The notes under the pieces were generated by a model. That model did not search any database and had not been told where the DNA came from. It saw only the letters and a list, made by a program, of their open reading frames with translations. A stretch of 64,000 nt of DNA from positions 596,001-660,000 of the forward strand of contig JAYKKT010000047.1 of NCBI GenBank assembly GCA_036023115.1. Reading direction: 5' to 3'. Source of the DNA: Brasenia schreberi. Taxonomy: Eukaryota; Streptophyta; Magnoliopsida; Nymphaeales; Cabombaceae. A program made the position numbers and the translations under genes. Every line of letters begins with the position of its first letter. Within the stretch, counting starts at the first letter, position 1. Below, one piece after another: positions 10,981 to 21,987 of this stretch.

Positions 10981-13900
10981 TAATGTCACACGGGTGCGGG
11001 TGCGGGATAGGGCAAATTTCAAAAAATTTGGGTGCGGCAACACGGTTAGGGTTTATAATATTATATATATATATATTATATTTAACTAATTCAAGTTAAA
11101 AGCCTAGAACAAGTGAGACATCAATTAACATAAGAATATGATGACAACAATAAGTACACAACTTTATATTAAAGCAAAACAAGTAAAGAACTACCTATGT
11201 TATATCAACAATATTATCATAATATCATTTATCAACTATGAACAATATTAATGTTTGATAAATGAAATGAAGTAATGAACATGTTCTTGATAAATTATAG
11301 ATCTTCACTATCAATAATATCATCAACTGAAGGGACTATTGGATCAGTGAGTTCCATATTAAGAGTATGCAAATCTTGGCTGTCATCTAAGTGATATTCT
11401 TATGGGTTTGCATCCCAATATTTTGATGCTCCTTCACTGTAATATATGCAAATAAATAACAAAAATGGATCAACAATAATCATCATGATGCAAGCAAAGA
11501 AAACAATTTTAAAAGATTAGTAATTTTTACCAGGACTCAGCATTAGATCGTGAAACCAATCTCAGATTTGAATGGACATAAACCAAGTCTTCAACACGAC
11601 TACTTGATAGATTGTTCTTTTTGATATTGTGAATTTGAGAATATGTACTCCAATTTCTTTCACAACAAGAAGAAGTAGCAGGTTGAGATAATAATTTTGA
11701 TGCAAGCTTTTGAAGAAGAGGCATCTCAAATCCATAACATGCCCACCAATCTAGTGGATCTTGATAATCCCTTGCTTCTAGTGCTTCTAATGAATCAAGT
11801 CTGGCACAAGAAAACTTTCCATATTCAGAATTTACTTGCCTAAGTAAGTATGAGTCACGATAAATCCTTCCCAAACACATTTGTCTATTCTTTGCTATTT
11901 CAGGATCTTGATTAGGAGGACAACGCCCAATGCTCTCATGCAACCATTTCTTCTCATAATATCTTGGATTTAAAGAATGTGCTAAACAATGCAAGGGTGT
12001 TACTTTTGTCCCATCTTGATACTAATATAGAATGGATATGATCATAAAATGCTGATGTCTCATGAAGTTCTTTTCCCTCATGCTTTAAAATTATTGACTC
12101 AACTTTTTCAATCATGGTGTCCCATATTTCATAAACTTTATGAAGCATTGGTTCATCTTTATCAACTTCTCTCAACATCTCTCACATAGGCTTTGTGAAT
12201 TCAAGAAAATAAGATACCTTGTCTCACCATAAATCATTAAGAATAATAGTCTTCACTGCTTGGGCCCTTGTTTGATCTTCAACCTTGTTACCACGGTATG
12301 CATCTTAGCTTGGATCAGTAATCATCTGAATCAATGATGTCTTTATTGTGTTGAATCTTTTTACCATCACAATCAAAGAAGCAAAACGTGTTTCTGCAAC
12401 CTTCAACAACTTTAAATGAGAATGTCTATTGAATATCGCTGAAATTAAATGGTGATTCATTATAAAATTCCTTATCTTCATACAATCTGCTGCCATATCT
12501 TCAATCCATGAACACAATTCATATGCACGAAGATTATCTTTATCTTCTGATGGCTTACATATACAAGAAAGAGCCAAATTTAAACTGTGAACTACACAAG
12601 GTATCCAAAATATGTGTGGATACTCACCTTCCAAACTTAACCCTGCACTTTTGCAATTAGCTGCATTATCAGTGATTATTTGTACAACATTATTTGGTCC
12701 AACACTCTTAATAACTTCTACAAATAAATCTTTCAAGTATCCTGCAGTTTTAATTTCTTCAGATACATCAATCGACTTCAAAAATATTAGTCCACTAATT
12801 GAATAAGCAATGAAATTAATGAGTGGACGCCTTTGAATATCACTCCATCCATCAGAAACAATAGAAACACTATTAGTTTCCCATGAAAACTTCTTGTGTT
12901 CTAAAAGTCTTTCAATATTGGCTTTTTCTTCTTTAAGAATAATGATTCACAATCTTTCAGAACTTGGAGGAACATAACCATGTAAATTACAATTAGCCAA
13001 TGAAGTGACAAGATCTTTCCAATATGGATTTCTTGCTATATTAAAAGGAAGGAAGTGAACTTGAAAAGAAAAATCTTCCAACCTTTCTATCCATCTCCTC
13101 CCTTCCAACTACATTAAACGATTTTTCAATTGCTCCTCCTCTAAAACCTTTAAATTCACTTTGGATTAACTTTCTTTTCTTTTTTACATATTCTTTGTAT
13201 CCACCAAATAATGGAATATTTGTTCCTTTTTCACTCATTTCATTCTTCTTTTCATACTCATCTTGCTTTTTCATTAATTGTCTTCGTAAATCTTCATCCA
13301 CATTCGGACATGCTCTTATACCATGTTTTGATAATTTTAAAAGATGTGCCTTCACTCTGATATATGATCCTGTAAATTTCATGTTGCAAAATTTACACAT
13401 AAAATGTGTATTACCTCCACCACCTTCGTATAATTCTCCCTTTTGTACGTGCATCCACAATGGTGCATCATCACGAGGTATTGAAGGTTTTGAAACTTTT
13501 GTTGTTGATCCTGAACTTGAAGGAACACTTCCACCTGAACTCCTAGTAGGGTCAGTACCAATTAATACTCCTTTTTCTTTTCTATTGTCGACCATTTTTA
13601 GGATTAACTCAATTCACAATTTCACAATTTGATTGAAAAACAAAATATCAAAAACAAATAAATAGGAGATGGAGTCAGTCATAGTCATAACTCATAAGTC
13701 AAAAACAAACAAATAACAGTTACCACATTAAGATTAAGCAATTAGAAATTTAGAATATGAGTCAGCCAAATTTGATGGGCATGTAAGAGATGCAATTCAC
13801 AATTGACATGCTATGCTACATGTTGCAAATTAGACAATAGACACGAATAAGCCAAATTCGACCCGGTGAGCAAAGTTGGCAGAGGTGGATGGTGACATGA

Positions 13901-15169
13901 TATGAGAAAGTCATGGCTTATCACCTCAATCAAAAGTTCTTGCAAATAATTAATCAATTTATTCAGAAGTGGCATTGGTAGAGATTCAGATAAAACAACA
14001 AACATAGTTTTCTAAAATATAGTACCAGAGGCAATTAGAGAGGCTTGCCTATTGAGTTAAGAGTTATGTTCCTCGTGTTATTAATTTTCAGCAATAGTAC
14101 CAGATGGTTACAGTTACCACAGACATCTGAATTTTGTGTTGCAGAGGCCCATTGCATATTTGTAGTGTACTGTCACGTCCTTTTATCAAATTGGAGTTTG
14201 AATTAAAGAAAACCAACCTACGTGACACCCATGAAGACCTTAGCTTTGCAAGTCAAAGATTCTGTTAAATTTACACAAATGGACTACTTCATTTCTCATG
14301 GAATGATATCTAGAATTATCCCTTTTTAGAGAATTATTATGCCCCACTAACAAGAAAACTAATGATTTGCTTAACAACCAAGAATTTAAATATCAATCAG
14401 GTTGAAGTCCGCACAAACTGATCTGCACGGCAAACGAATTCACACCACAAAATGGAAAACCCTCTCTCGCATTCCCCTTTGCATCTTGGGGCCACTAATA
14501 AGCCTGAGAAAGTGACTTCGCTAGTCCTAGATTAGTCTATAAAAATGAAATGGTTACCAACAACTACACCATCGAGGGAAGCTCAAACATAGACTCGATG
14601 GAGGAAAAACATTGGCCATGTTAACCCAAGATCAAGATGCAACCCAAGATGCAACACAAGATCATGCCAGTAGCGAAAGAATCGATGCAACCCAAATAAA
14701 GAAGAGCATGAAGGAATTTGAAAGAGGAAAGACGGGAAAAGAACAACAAGCGTTGTTCATGCCAGCAGCGAAAGAATCGATCAGGATGCAACCCAAGATC
14801 ACTACACCAATACTTCTAAAATGAAAGAGAACCTCGTCGATGCAACTCGTGTTGCCAGTGGAGAAGGATCTTCAGCCGCAGTGGAGAACCTTGTCGCCTA
14901 TCACCAGCGGAGAACTGCTTCAATGGAGAACCTCATCGCCTATCACCAGCAGATGAAAAGTTGCAGAGGAGAGGAAAGCGGATGTTGAATGCGAGCGGCG
15001 AGCCTGAATTGAAGACAGAAGACCTCATAACGAGTCTGCCCTAAATCGTGGACGACTATGGGCTTGAGGACGTTGACCGCACCAGAAATTCATCTAGACA
15101 CATTGACCGTGTCGATAAATGACGACACCGTGCCGACACCCCACCTCATAGAGGTGTCTATGTGACATT
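10981..15169 (-). mobile_element. hAT-superfamily DNA transposon inserted in NET1
   Basis: The element is about 4.19 kb and is bounded by a 9-base direct repeat (gattgatat). Its ends are short inverted repeats: it begins (t)aatgtcaca and ends tgtgacatt. Subterminal G-rich repeats (gggtgcgg) occur at the left end, and C-rich counterparts (gccgacacc) at the right end. The transposase is on the minus strand and is broken by frameshifts. Removing the element with one target copy rejoins the NET1 reading frame as MATRID-MVMQNLK, which fixes both the boundaries and the order of events. The region 13600-15080 (5' of the transposase) has no clear gene; it holds short internal repeats such as 'gatgcaacccaagat' near 14640-14800. 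Confidence 0.9.
11527..13595 (-). pseudogene. hAT transposase, decayed
   Basis: Three recognisable portions lie in order on the minus strand. 13595-13041 has an N-terminal BED-type zinc finger (CKFCNMKF ... HLLKLSKHGIRAC). 12781-12305 is a DUF659/RNase H-like core with VQIITDNAANCKSAG and IPCVVHSLNLAL. 12178-11527 ends in the hAT C-terminal dimerisation region (SCCERNWSTYSQIH, then SRVEDLVYVHSNLRL). The parts are separated by frame changes and stops (for example between 13041 and 12781, and around 12000-11954), so a working enzyme is unlikely. A functional protein of this family would cut at the terminal repeats and move the element. Confidence 0.85.
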
Positions 15170-15178
15170 GATTGATAT
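15170..15178. repeat. hAT target-site duplication, right copy
   Basis: The nine bases gattgatat match 10972-10980. NET1 coding sequence resumes in frame directly after. Confidence 0.85.
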
Positions 15179-15904
15179 GGTTATGCAGAATTTGAAAATA
15201 TTGGAGGCATTTAATGCAGAAGTTAAAGAGAAGCATCTTTGTCTGGAAAAGGAGATGGAAACATTGCTTAATCAGATTGAGGAGCTCCAAGATGAAAACA
15301 CTCTTCTCAAGGAAAGTTGCAACAAGAAAGATGAAGAAAATATGGTTATGTGTCAGAAGCTGAAAACTATGGAAAACGTGTTCAAAAAGAATCTGTTACT
15401 GGAAAAATCAATTTCAGACAAAAGCAATGATCTAGAAGTCATAAGACAGATGTTGAATATTTTGGAAGAATCCTTCCATTCTCTTATGAAGGAGAAATCA
15501 CTTCTTGCTCAAGAGAAGGACAATATAGTCACTATGGTTGATAACTTGATTCAAACTGTGAACATATTAGAGGTATTGCATGCAGAATTTAAAGAGAATG
15601 GGTTTTATCTGGAAAAGGAGAAGGAAACATTGCTTAATCAGCTCGAGGAGGCACAAGCTGAAAACATCCTTCTTAAGGAAAGCTGCAAGAAGAAAGATGA
15701 AGAAAAGTTGGTTATGTCTCTGAGTATGAAAGCTATGGAAAGCGTGTTTGAAGAGAAGCGATTGCTAGGAAAGTTGCTCCCAGATAAAAGTAATGATCTG
15801 GAAGATGTAAGAGAGAAGATGGATATTTTGGAGAAATCCTTCCGATCTCTCACAGAGAAGAGTTCTGTTCTTGCCAAAGAGTTTACAAAAATTATGAGCA
15901 TTGC
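15170..15904 (+). pseudogene. NET1: NET1-like exon 2, middle part (two coiled-coil repeat units)
   Basis: This 245-residue open stretch between the two insertions is a long coiled coil. It contains two near-identical units of about 125 residues: each has ETLLNQIEELQDEN or a close variant, then LKESC(N/K)KKDEE, LLEKSISDKSNDLE and a 'DNI' or 'LAKE' end. A third, earlier unit is at about 10600-10980. Reading ends at KEFTKIMSI, where the RTE element begins. Confidence 0.8.
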
Positions 15905-16146
15905 TTTGGGGCGTCTCCGCCTAGCGACGTGCTGCAGAGCCCGAATACAGTAAGAAGTAAGCAAGGGCCACTACATTTTTGCTCGAATGTAGTGAATCAA
16001 TTGCATAGAGGGTTCCCACATCATGGACGGGTGTGGGTAAAGAAGTTAGTCCCGCTACATTGCCGCCCGAATGTAGTGAAAAATTTTCAGAGAGGGTCTC
16101 CGCATTTTGATTATGGACGGATGCGGGGGGTAAGGAAGCTAGTCCT

Positions 16147-16560
16147 AGATAATAAGATTCATATTGGTTCTTGGAATATCGGAACATTATTGGGTAAGCT
16201 AATGGAGGTGGTAGATACTATGATTCGGAGAAAGATTCATATTCTATGTTTACAAGAGACATAATGGGTTGGAGAAAAAGCAAAGGAGATAGAGGATACA
16301 GGTTTTAAATTATGGTACTCAGGTAAAGAAAAGGCCCGAAACGGAGTTGGTATTATCATAAATAAAGATTTAAAGGAGAGTGTAGTAGACATACAACGAT
16401 ATGGTGACCGAATCATGACATTGAAATTAGTGTTAGGAGCAGAGGTTTTGAATATAGTTTGTGCTTACGCACCCCTAAGTAGGACTAAAAGATAGTATAA
16501 AGACAGTTTTTTGGAAAGAGTTAGATAAGGTGTTTCAAAAGATTCCACAAAGGGAGATGA
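16147..16560 (+). pseudogene. RTE endonuclease domain, N-terminal part, with stops
   Basis: The sequence KIHIGSWNIGTLLGK and IHILCLQET is the start of the exonuclease-endonuclease-phosphatase fold (N and QET metal-binding motifs). A TAA directly after QET (near 16261) and a TAG near 16493 interrupt it. The frame then changes before the long reading frame starting at 16530, which continues with [14 protein letters not shown], the GDxN motif. Confidence 0.8.
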
Positions 16561-18095
16561 TTTGTTTAGGAGGAGATTTAAATGGACATGTCGGTAAAGA
16601 GGCATTAGGATATCAAGGGATTCATGGAAACTTTGGTTATGGGGATATAAACGAGGAAGGTAGGGAGATTTTAAATTTTGCTATGTCATTTGATCTCTTT
16701 ATAGTCAATACAATCTTTAAAAAACGAGATGAACATTTAATTACTTATAAGAGTGGCTTATCACAAACACAAATTGATTACTTTATTTGTAGAAAAAAAG
16801 ATAGAGCGTGTTGTAAAGATTGTAAGGTAATTCCAGGAGAAAGCTTAACCACCCAACATCGATTTTTAGTTATGGATTTTCAAGTAAAAAAATGGACAAA
16901 GAAGAAAAGAGTGCATCGAGCTATTCGGACTAAATGGTGGAACCTCAAAAGCGAGAAAGAAGATATATTTAAACAGAAAGTCCTTCAAGGAGATGTTTGG
17001 AATTATGTTGGCACACCCTCTGATATGTGGAACAATATGACTATACATATTAGGAAAGTGGTGAAAGATGTGTTAGGGGTATCTAAGGGAGGTGTACCGG
17101 CACAAAAAGAAGCTTGGTGGTGGAGTGAAGTAGTACAAAATAAAATCAAGGCAAAGAGGGCATGTTACAAATTACATTATGTAAAGAAAACTAGTGAAAC
17201 TTTAGAAGCTTATAAGAAAGCAAAGAAGGAAGCAAAAGAGGCCGTTAGTGAAGCAAAAGCTAAGATTTGGGAGGACTTATATAAAAAACTCAACTCAAAA
17301 GAGGGTGAAAGAGATATTTTTAGGATAGCTAGGGCTAGAGATAAGAAAACTAAAGATCTTAATTATGTTAGATGCATAAAAGACGAGGATGAAAAAATTC
17401 TAGTGGCAAATGATGATATAAGAAATAGATGGAAAAACTATTTTTATAATCTTTTTAATGAAAATAAAGATGTTAGTATTAGTTTAGGAGATTTAGCCAA
17501 GTCAGAAAAGTATATAAACCATAATTTCTATCGACGTATTCAAAAGAATGAAGTCAAAGAGGCTCTTAAACATATGAAGAGTGGTAAATCGGTAGGACCA
17601 GATAATATTCCTATAGAAGTTTGGAAAATACTAAGAGAAATAGGAATCACTTGGCCCACAAGACTATTTAATGAAATATGGAAAAACCAAAAGATGCCCG
17701 AGGAATGGAGAGCAAGTACACTTATACCCGTATATAAGAACAAGGGAGACATTCAAAATTGTGCGAATTATCGAGGTATCAAGTTAATGAGTCATACTAT
17801 GAAATTATGGGAAAGAATTATCGAACGTAGGTTAAGACAAGTATCAAGTACAAGAGAGAACCAATTTGGATTTATGCCAGGTAGATCTACTATTGAAGCG
17901 ATTCACCTTTTGAGACGTCTTATGGAACATTTTAGAGCAAAAAAGAAAGACCTTCACATGATATTTATTGATGTAGAAAAAGTTTATGATAGGGTACCGA
18001 GGGAGGTTCTTTGGAGAACTTTGGAAAAAAGAGGTATCCCATTGACATATATTAACCTTATAAGAGACATGTATGATGGTGCAAAACATGTGTGA
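16530..18095 (+). CDS. RTE endonuclease C-terminus and reverse transcriptase, first part
   Basis: This is a 521-residue open stretch. The endonuclease end is visible (GGDLNGHVG, then [12 protein letters not shown] and the SLTTQHR histidine motif). A linker rich in Lys and Glu follows, then the RT fingers and palm: [54 protein letters not shown] and [16 protein letters not shown]. The last corresponds to the first RT catalytic motif (usually DLEKAYDRVPR). The frame is lost at about 18090, so this is an element fragment with no intact polyprotein. The ATG at 16530 is not the original start. Confidence 0.85.
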   Translation: MFQKIPQREMICLGGDLNGHVGKEALGYQGIHGNFGYGDINEEGREILNFAMSFDLFIVNTIFKKRDEHLITYKSGLSQTQIDYFICRKKDRACCKDCKVIPGESLTTQHRFLVMDFQVKKWTKKKRVHRAIRTKWWNLKSEKEDIFKQKVLQGDVWNYVGTPSDMWNNMTIHIRKVVKDVLGVSKGGVPAQKEAWWWSEVVQNKIKAKRACYKLHYVKKTSETLEAYKKAKKEAKEAVSEAKAKIWEDLYKKLNSKEGERDIFRIARARDKKTKDLNYVRCIKDEDEKILVANDDIRNRWKNYFYNLFNENKDVSISLGDLAKSEKYINHNFYRRIQKNEVKEALKHMKSGKSVGPDNIPIEVWKILREIGITWPTRLFNEIWKNQKMPEEWRASTLIPVYKNKGDIQNCANYRGIKLMSHTMKLWERIIERRLRQVSSTRENQFGFMPGRSTIEAIHLLRRLMEHFRAKKKDLHMIFIDVEKVYDRVPREVLWRTLEKRGIPLTYINLIRDMYDGAKHV

Positions 18096-19006
18096 GGACT
18101 CATGAAGGAACGATAGACTTTTTTGAAGTTAATATTGGGTTACATCAAGGATCAACTTTAAGTCTATACCTATTTATAATGGTGATGGATGAGTTAACAA
18201 AACATATTCAAGATGAAGTACCTTGGTGTATGTTATTTGCAGATGACATTGTATTAGTGGAGGAGTCTAAGGAAAAAGTTAATAGAAAATTGGAACTATG
18301 GAGAGAAACATTAGAAAACAAAGGCCTCCGACTTAGTAGAACAAAGACAGAATATATGGAATGTAAGTTTGATCATTTGGCTACTTCAGAGGACATAGAA
18401 ATTAAAATTGGCACACATTGCATTCCCCAAAAGGAAAGTTTTAAATACCTAGGGTCAATTTTTCAAAGTGATGGAAGAATTGATGGAGATGTTACACATA
18501 GAATTAATGCTGGTTGGTTAAAATGGAGAGGAGCATAAGGTATTCTTTGTGATAAGAAGATACCATTAAAATTAAAAGGTAAATATTATAGAGCAGCAAT
18601 TATGCCTGCCATGTTTTATGGTTCTGAGTGTTGGGCAGTTAATCATCAACATGTACAAAAGATGTCTGTGACAGAAATGAAGATGTTGAGATGGATGAGT
18701 GGTCATACAACAAAAGACCGTACACATAATGAGGTTATTAGAAACAAATTAGGAGTGGCACAAATAGAGGATAAAATGAGAGAACATCGTTTAAGATGGT
18801 TTGGACATATAGAAAGAAGATCAAAAGAACCTCTAAGAAGGTTAGAAAAACTAAATTTGGAAAGTATTAAAAGAGGTAGAGGACGACCACAAAAGTGTTG
18901 GAAAGAAACAATAAAGAATGATCTAGCTTATTGGGAGTTAACTGCTAACATGGCACACGATAGGGATCTGTGGAAACAAAGAATCCATGTAGCCGACCCC
19001 GTCTAG
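18092..19006 (+). pseudogene. RTE reverse transcriptase, second part, frameshifted
   Basis: The RT continues in a new frame with GLHQGSTLSLYLFIMVMDEL and the catalytic CMLFADDIVLVEE (FADD box), then YLGSIFQSDGRIDGDV. A TAA near 18536 interrupts it, and the C-terminal thumb region follows ([48 protein letters not shown]), ending at the 3' tail. These C-terminal motifs are characteristic of plant RTE elements. Confidence 0.85.
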
Positions 19007-19045
19007 TATGGGAAAAGGCTTAGTTGTTGTTGTAGTTGTTGTTGT

Positions 19046-19286
19046 ATGCAAGAATCTCAAAGAACATATCCAGGAGCAAGTGAAGAAACTTTTTGGCGAA
19101 AATACTTCCATGATTGCAGTGATCCATGAACTAAATAGGGAAAATGCTTTACCGAAGGAGGAAACAGAAAGGAAGAAACTTGAATCTGTTGGGTATTTGT
19201 CTGTTATATCATCTCTGATAGACAGCATAATGTATCTTCAGGATCACTGTTTTGCTCTGATGAATTTTCAACACAGCAGTGCAGAG
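19046..19286 (+). pseudogene. NET1: NET1-like exon 2, 3' part
   Basis: Host reading resumes after the RTE tail with CKNLKEHIQEQVKKLFGEN and runs to FQHSSAE. It ends at a GT donor (gcagag|gtattc). The intron 19287-19667 ends in TTTTCCAG and splices in frame to ENAVSNQYYD. Confidence 0.75.
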
Positions 19287-19667
19287 GTATTCTTTTTCAT
19301 GGACATCTTCTGTTAGATTCTCCATCTAGATTTGGTAGCTTCTCAATTAAATAGTTGAATTCACAAGCTATTCGATCTGTTGATTGAGCTGTGCTCCTGC
19401 GGGACCAGAAAAGTGTTATATTACTGCACCTACATGCAGTTGTTAAACTCAAACTGTCTTAGGCAATTCTTTTTTCTTGATATTCAGAGAGAGATGGTTT
19501 CCAGGCTTATCAAGACCCATTAACTTTGGTTTGTTCCAAAGTTTCTTGAATGGCAAATGATGTAGATGATGCATGTCTGGTGATTGATCTGTTTTTATTA
19601 GAATTCATAGTGTGCAGTTGTGCAATACAGCACTTGAGTTAACCTAATTCTGTTTTTCTTTTTCCAG

Positions 19668-20361
19668 AATGCTGTGTCAAATCAATACTATGATGCAAAA
19701 GCTGTTGATGTAGAACTCAAGGACATAAGTGGAGATAAGAGAGATGGTCTGCGTGAGCTGCATAGATTGCACGCTAAAATTGACACAATAGATATGACTG
19801 CTGGAGGTCTTGAAAACATCAAAAGAGACTATCCAGAAGTTAAGCTAATCAAAGAGGAATTAGAGAAGCACCTGAATATTTTGGCAGAGGGTATAGTTAT
19901 GAAACGCAAGGAGATGAAGAGTATTCTTGAAGAGAAGGAAAAATTAGAAATAGAATATGATGGACTGCTTATACAGATTGATCAATCCCGGTTCCGGGAA
20001 GAATACCTGAAGGCTGAACTAAAAGCAAGTACGGAAGAGATTGAGTTGTGGCAGCAAAAATGCAGAAAATTTCTATCGTGATCTTCAAAGCTGTGCCTTC
20101 CGTGAAACAGTGATTAAAGAGAAGTTGAAGGAATTTGTTAGGGCATTTGAAAGTCTTGAAATAACATCTGCATCTCACAGGGTGGAAGTTGATGAGCTGA
20201 AGAATAAAATCATGATGCTAGAAGGATTAAAAGAAGAAGTGACTTTCAAGTCGAAGGAAAGTTTATCCATTGTATCATCCATAGAAGAAAGCATGCACTC
20301 CCTTCAACATCACTGTTTAGCCGCTTTGAGGGGTCAGACATCAGTGATTCCTAAAGCAAGT
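19668..20361 (+). pseudogene. NET1: NET1-like exon 3
   Basis: The exon encodes coiled coil (KEELEKHLNILAEGIVMKR). Near 20055, at a run of five A bases (cagcaaaaatgc), the frame changes so that the conserved NAENFYRDLQSCAFRETVIK is read one frame over. This last motif corresponds to the E-x-W...FY-x-x-LQ region of NET1 proteins. It ends IPKAS|gtatgt. Confidence 0.75.
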
Positions 20362-20589
20362 GTATGTTTTTCTCCTTTAAAGTATCTGATTATGGTGTTG
20401 AAATTATGCCATTCCGCAGTACATTTATTAATTAGATGCATGCTACTTGCTGTGAAAGCACACATGTAAACATACACCATCCACATCTATCTACATATGT
20501 GGATACTTGCATATTGCACACACATGATATTAGTAAATATATAGATATGAAGATAAGGTTTTGAACGAAATAGTAAGTAATTTACAATA

Positions 20590-20695
20590 TCTCGCTCTCT
20601 CTCACATGCACTCACATATCTCTCTCTCTCTCTCTATATATATATATACATACATACACACATATATACATATACACATACATACACATGCATCA
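20590..20695. repeat. TC/TA/CA-rich simple repeat in NET1 intron
   Basis: An interrupted run of TC, then TA, then 'catacacatatata' repeats lies in the intron between exons 3 and 4. Confidence 0.85.
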
Positions 20696-20915
20696 TAGTT
20701 TTGAAATTTAACCTATCCTTTATGAGGGTGCAAGCCTGTAGGTTCTGTGTCACAACTTTATCAGGAGATTAATTTAGTAGAGAGATCACACTTACTGCCC
20801 CTTGGAGCACCTCGCCACTGACTGATGAAGTGAAATAAGTAAGAAGTGGAAGATAAAATATTCAGAAATAATGGCACAACCGAAGAATTTAACAAATCTA
20901 AATATGATTTTTCAG

Positions 20916-21987
20916 GATGACACTCATGATAAGCAGAATATTACAAAAATTGATCCTGAATTTGCTGTTGCTGGATTAGAGATCATGGTTCTAGGGTTGC
21001 AAGGATTGCTGCTCAAGTTCAAGACTGTTAAGATTGGTCACAGAACTAAGTCAGTTTAGCCGGTTGACTAAGAAGGGGGATAGGACAGAATTTTTATTCA
21101 AGTTCTGACTATTCGGAGAAGAAAATTGGATTTGAACTACATACAACGAACTCTAGAGGCACTCAAATTGACTTTGTTCGTAATCCATCATTGATCTATC
21201 ACAGAACCCGTCCATTTAGAAACAACAGGATTGGAGATGCTGAAGCAGATGAGCAGATGCTGGAATTGTGGGAAACAGCTGAAAGGCACTGCAACCATGG
21301 GGCTGAGATCGTCACGTCAGTGAAAGCTTCAGGATCAGATATAGATGCTGATCAGATCTTCTCAACTAATAAAGATAGAGATCATGAGTTTCCAAATTAC
21401 ACGACGAGAGAGAGGTAGTAATAGATAAGATGGAGGTCTCATCTGAAACAGGAAAGAACAAGGTCAGGAATATGCTCACATCCGAAGCACATCGTTTGAT
21501 GGAACTCGGGAACACAGTACAAGGGTTAAATAGGAGGATTGAGAAACTTAGGAGCAATTCTGATCCAAATGGTTTTGAAATTGACAACGCTAAAGAACAG
21601 TTGCATAGAACAGAGTCTGCAATCCTTCAGTTGGTTGACGTCAACCATCAATTACAGAAAAATAGTTATGACAACTATGGAGAAGAAAGCAGAAAGCTGG
21701 AAGAATTCAAAGGGAAAAAAGTCGATCTGCCAGATTTTCATGGATCACACATTCACAAGACGTGTACGAGGTTGGAAAAGGTGGAGCAATTAGAATCTGA
21801 ACTGCAAAAGATTGAATTCCTCTTGAAAAAGTTGGAGGATGAAAGTGTTAGAAAGCGGCATGTGGATCTCGAGAGACGTGCTAGAGATCTTTTAAGGGAG
21901 TATCTTGATGGTGGAAGGGGAGGAGTCCATCGAAAGAAGCAGCATCGATTTTGTAATTGTATCAGACCATCAACAAAGAATGGCTGA
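20916..21987 (+). pseudogene. NET1: NET1-like last exon (conserved C-terminus)
   Basis: It follows a TTTTTCAG acceptor. The start DDTHDKQNITKIDPEF is open, then the frame is disturbed between about 20990 and 21190. The known C-terminal features are still present: DAEADEQMLELWETAERHC (21236 on), then KNKVRNMLTSEAHRLMEL, ESAILQLVDVNHQLQKN, LESELQKIEFLLKKLEDES and the basic, Cys-containing end FCNCIRPSTKNG. A TAG at about 21416 separates two of these parts. The 3' flank to about 22300 probably holds the untranslated region. Confidence 0.75.

Larger units (their letters stand above)
15905..19045 (+). mobile_element. RTE-type non-LTR retrotransposon (LINE) inserted in NET1
   Basis: The 5' part has the plant RTE-like pattern 'gggcgtctccgcctagcgac' and repeated 'cactacatttttgctcgaat'-type segments. 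It is followed by an AP-type endonuclease and a reverse transcriptase in the same orientation as the host gene. The 3' end is 'gtatgggaaaaggcttagtt' followed by a TTG/TTGTAG microsatellite, the usual end of plant RTE elements in place of poly(A). It is close to full length (about 3.1 kb). NET1 sequence resumes with CKNLKEHIQEQV at about 19046. No clear target duplication was seen, which is common for this group. Confidence 0.85.
8221..21987 (+). pseudogene. NET1: NETWORKED 1-like actin-binding coiled-coil gene, interrupted and frameshifted
   Basis: Plant NET1 proteins bind actin through an N-terminal NAB (KIP1-like) domain and carry a long coiled coil; they act at plasmodesmata and membranes. 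Here exon 1 encodes SRSYSWWSDSHV and NSKWLNENLT; exon 2 continues with [41 protein letters not shown] and [15 protein letters not shown], the complete NAB signature. A long coiled coil follows, and the C-terminus (RRARDLLREYLDGGRG ... FCNCIRPSTKNG) matches the conserved NET1 end. Exons seen: 8221-8314, 9163-19286 (with the two insertions), 19668-20361, 20916-21987. Lesions: frame changes near 9475, 9680-9700, 10555, 10800 and 20055, at least one more in 20990-21190, plus hAT and RTE insertions inside exon 2. It cannot make a full protein as written. A functional allele or sequencing errors at homopolymers remain possible. Confidence 0.85.

Noticed and set aside
10981..15169. Host gene function for ORF 14612-14824
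   Set aside because: It lies inside the hAT element and is composed of short GATGCAACCCAA-type repeats.
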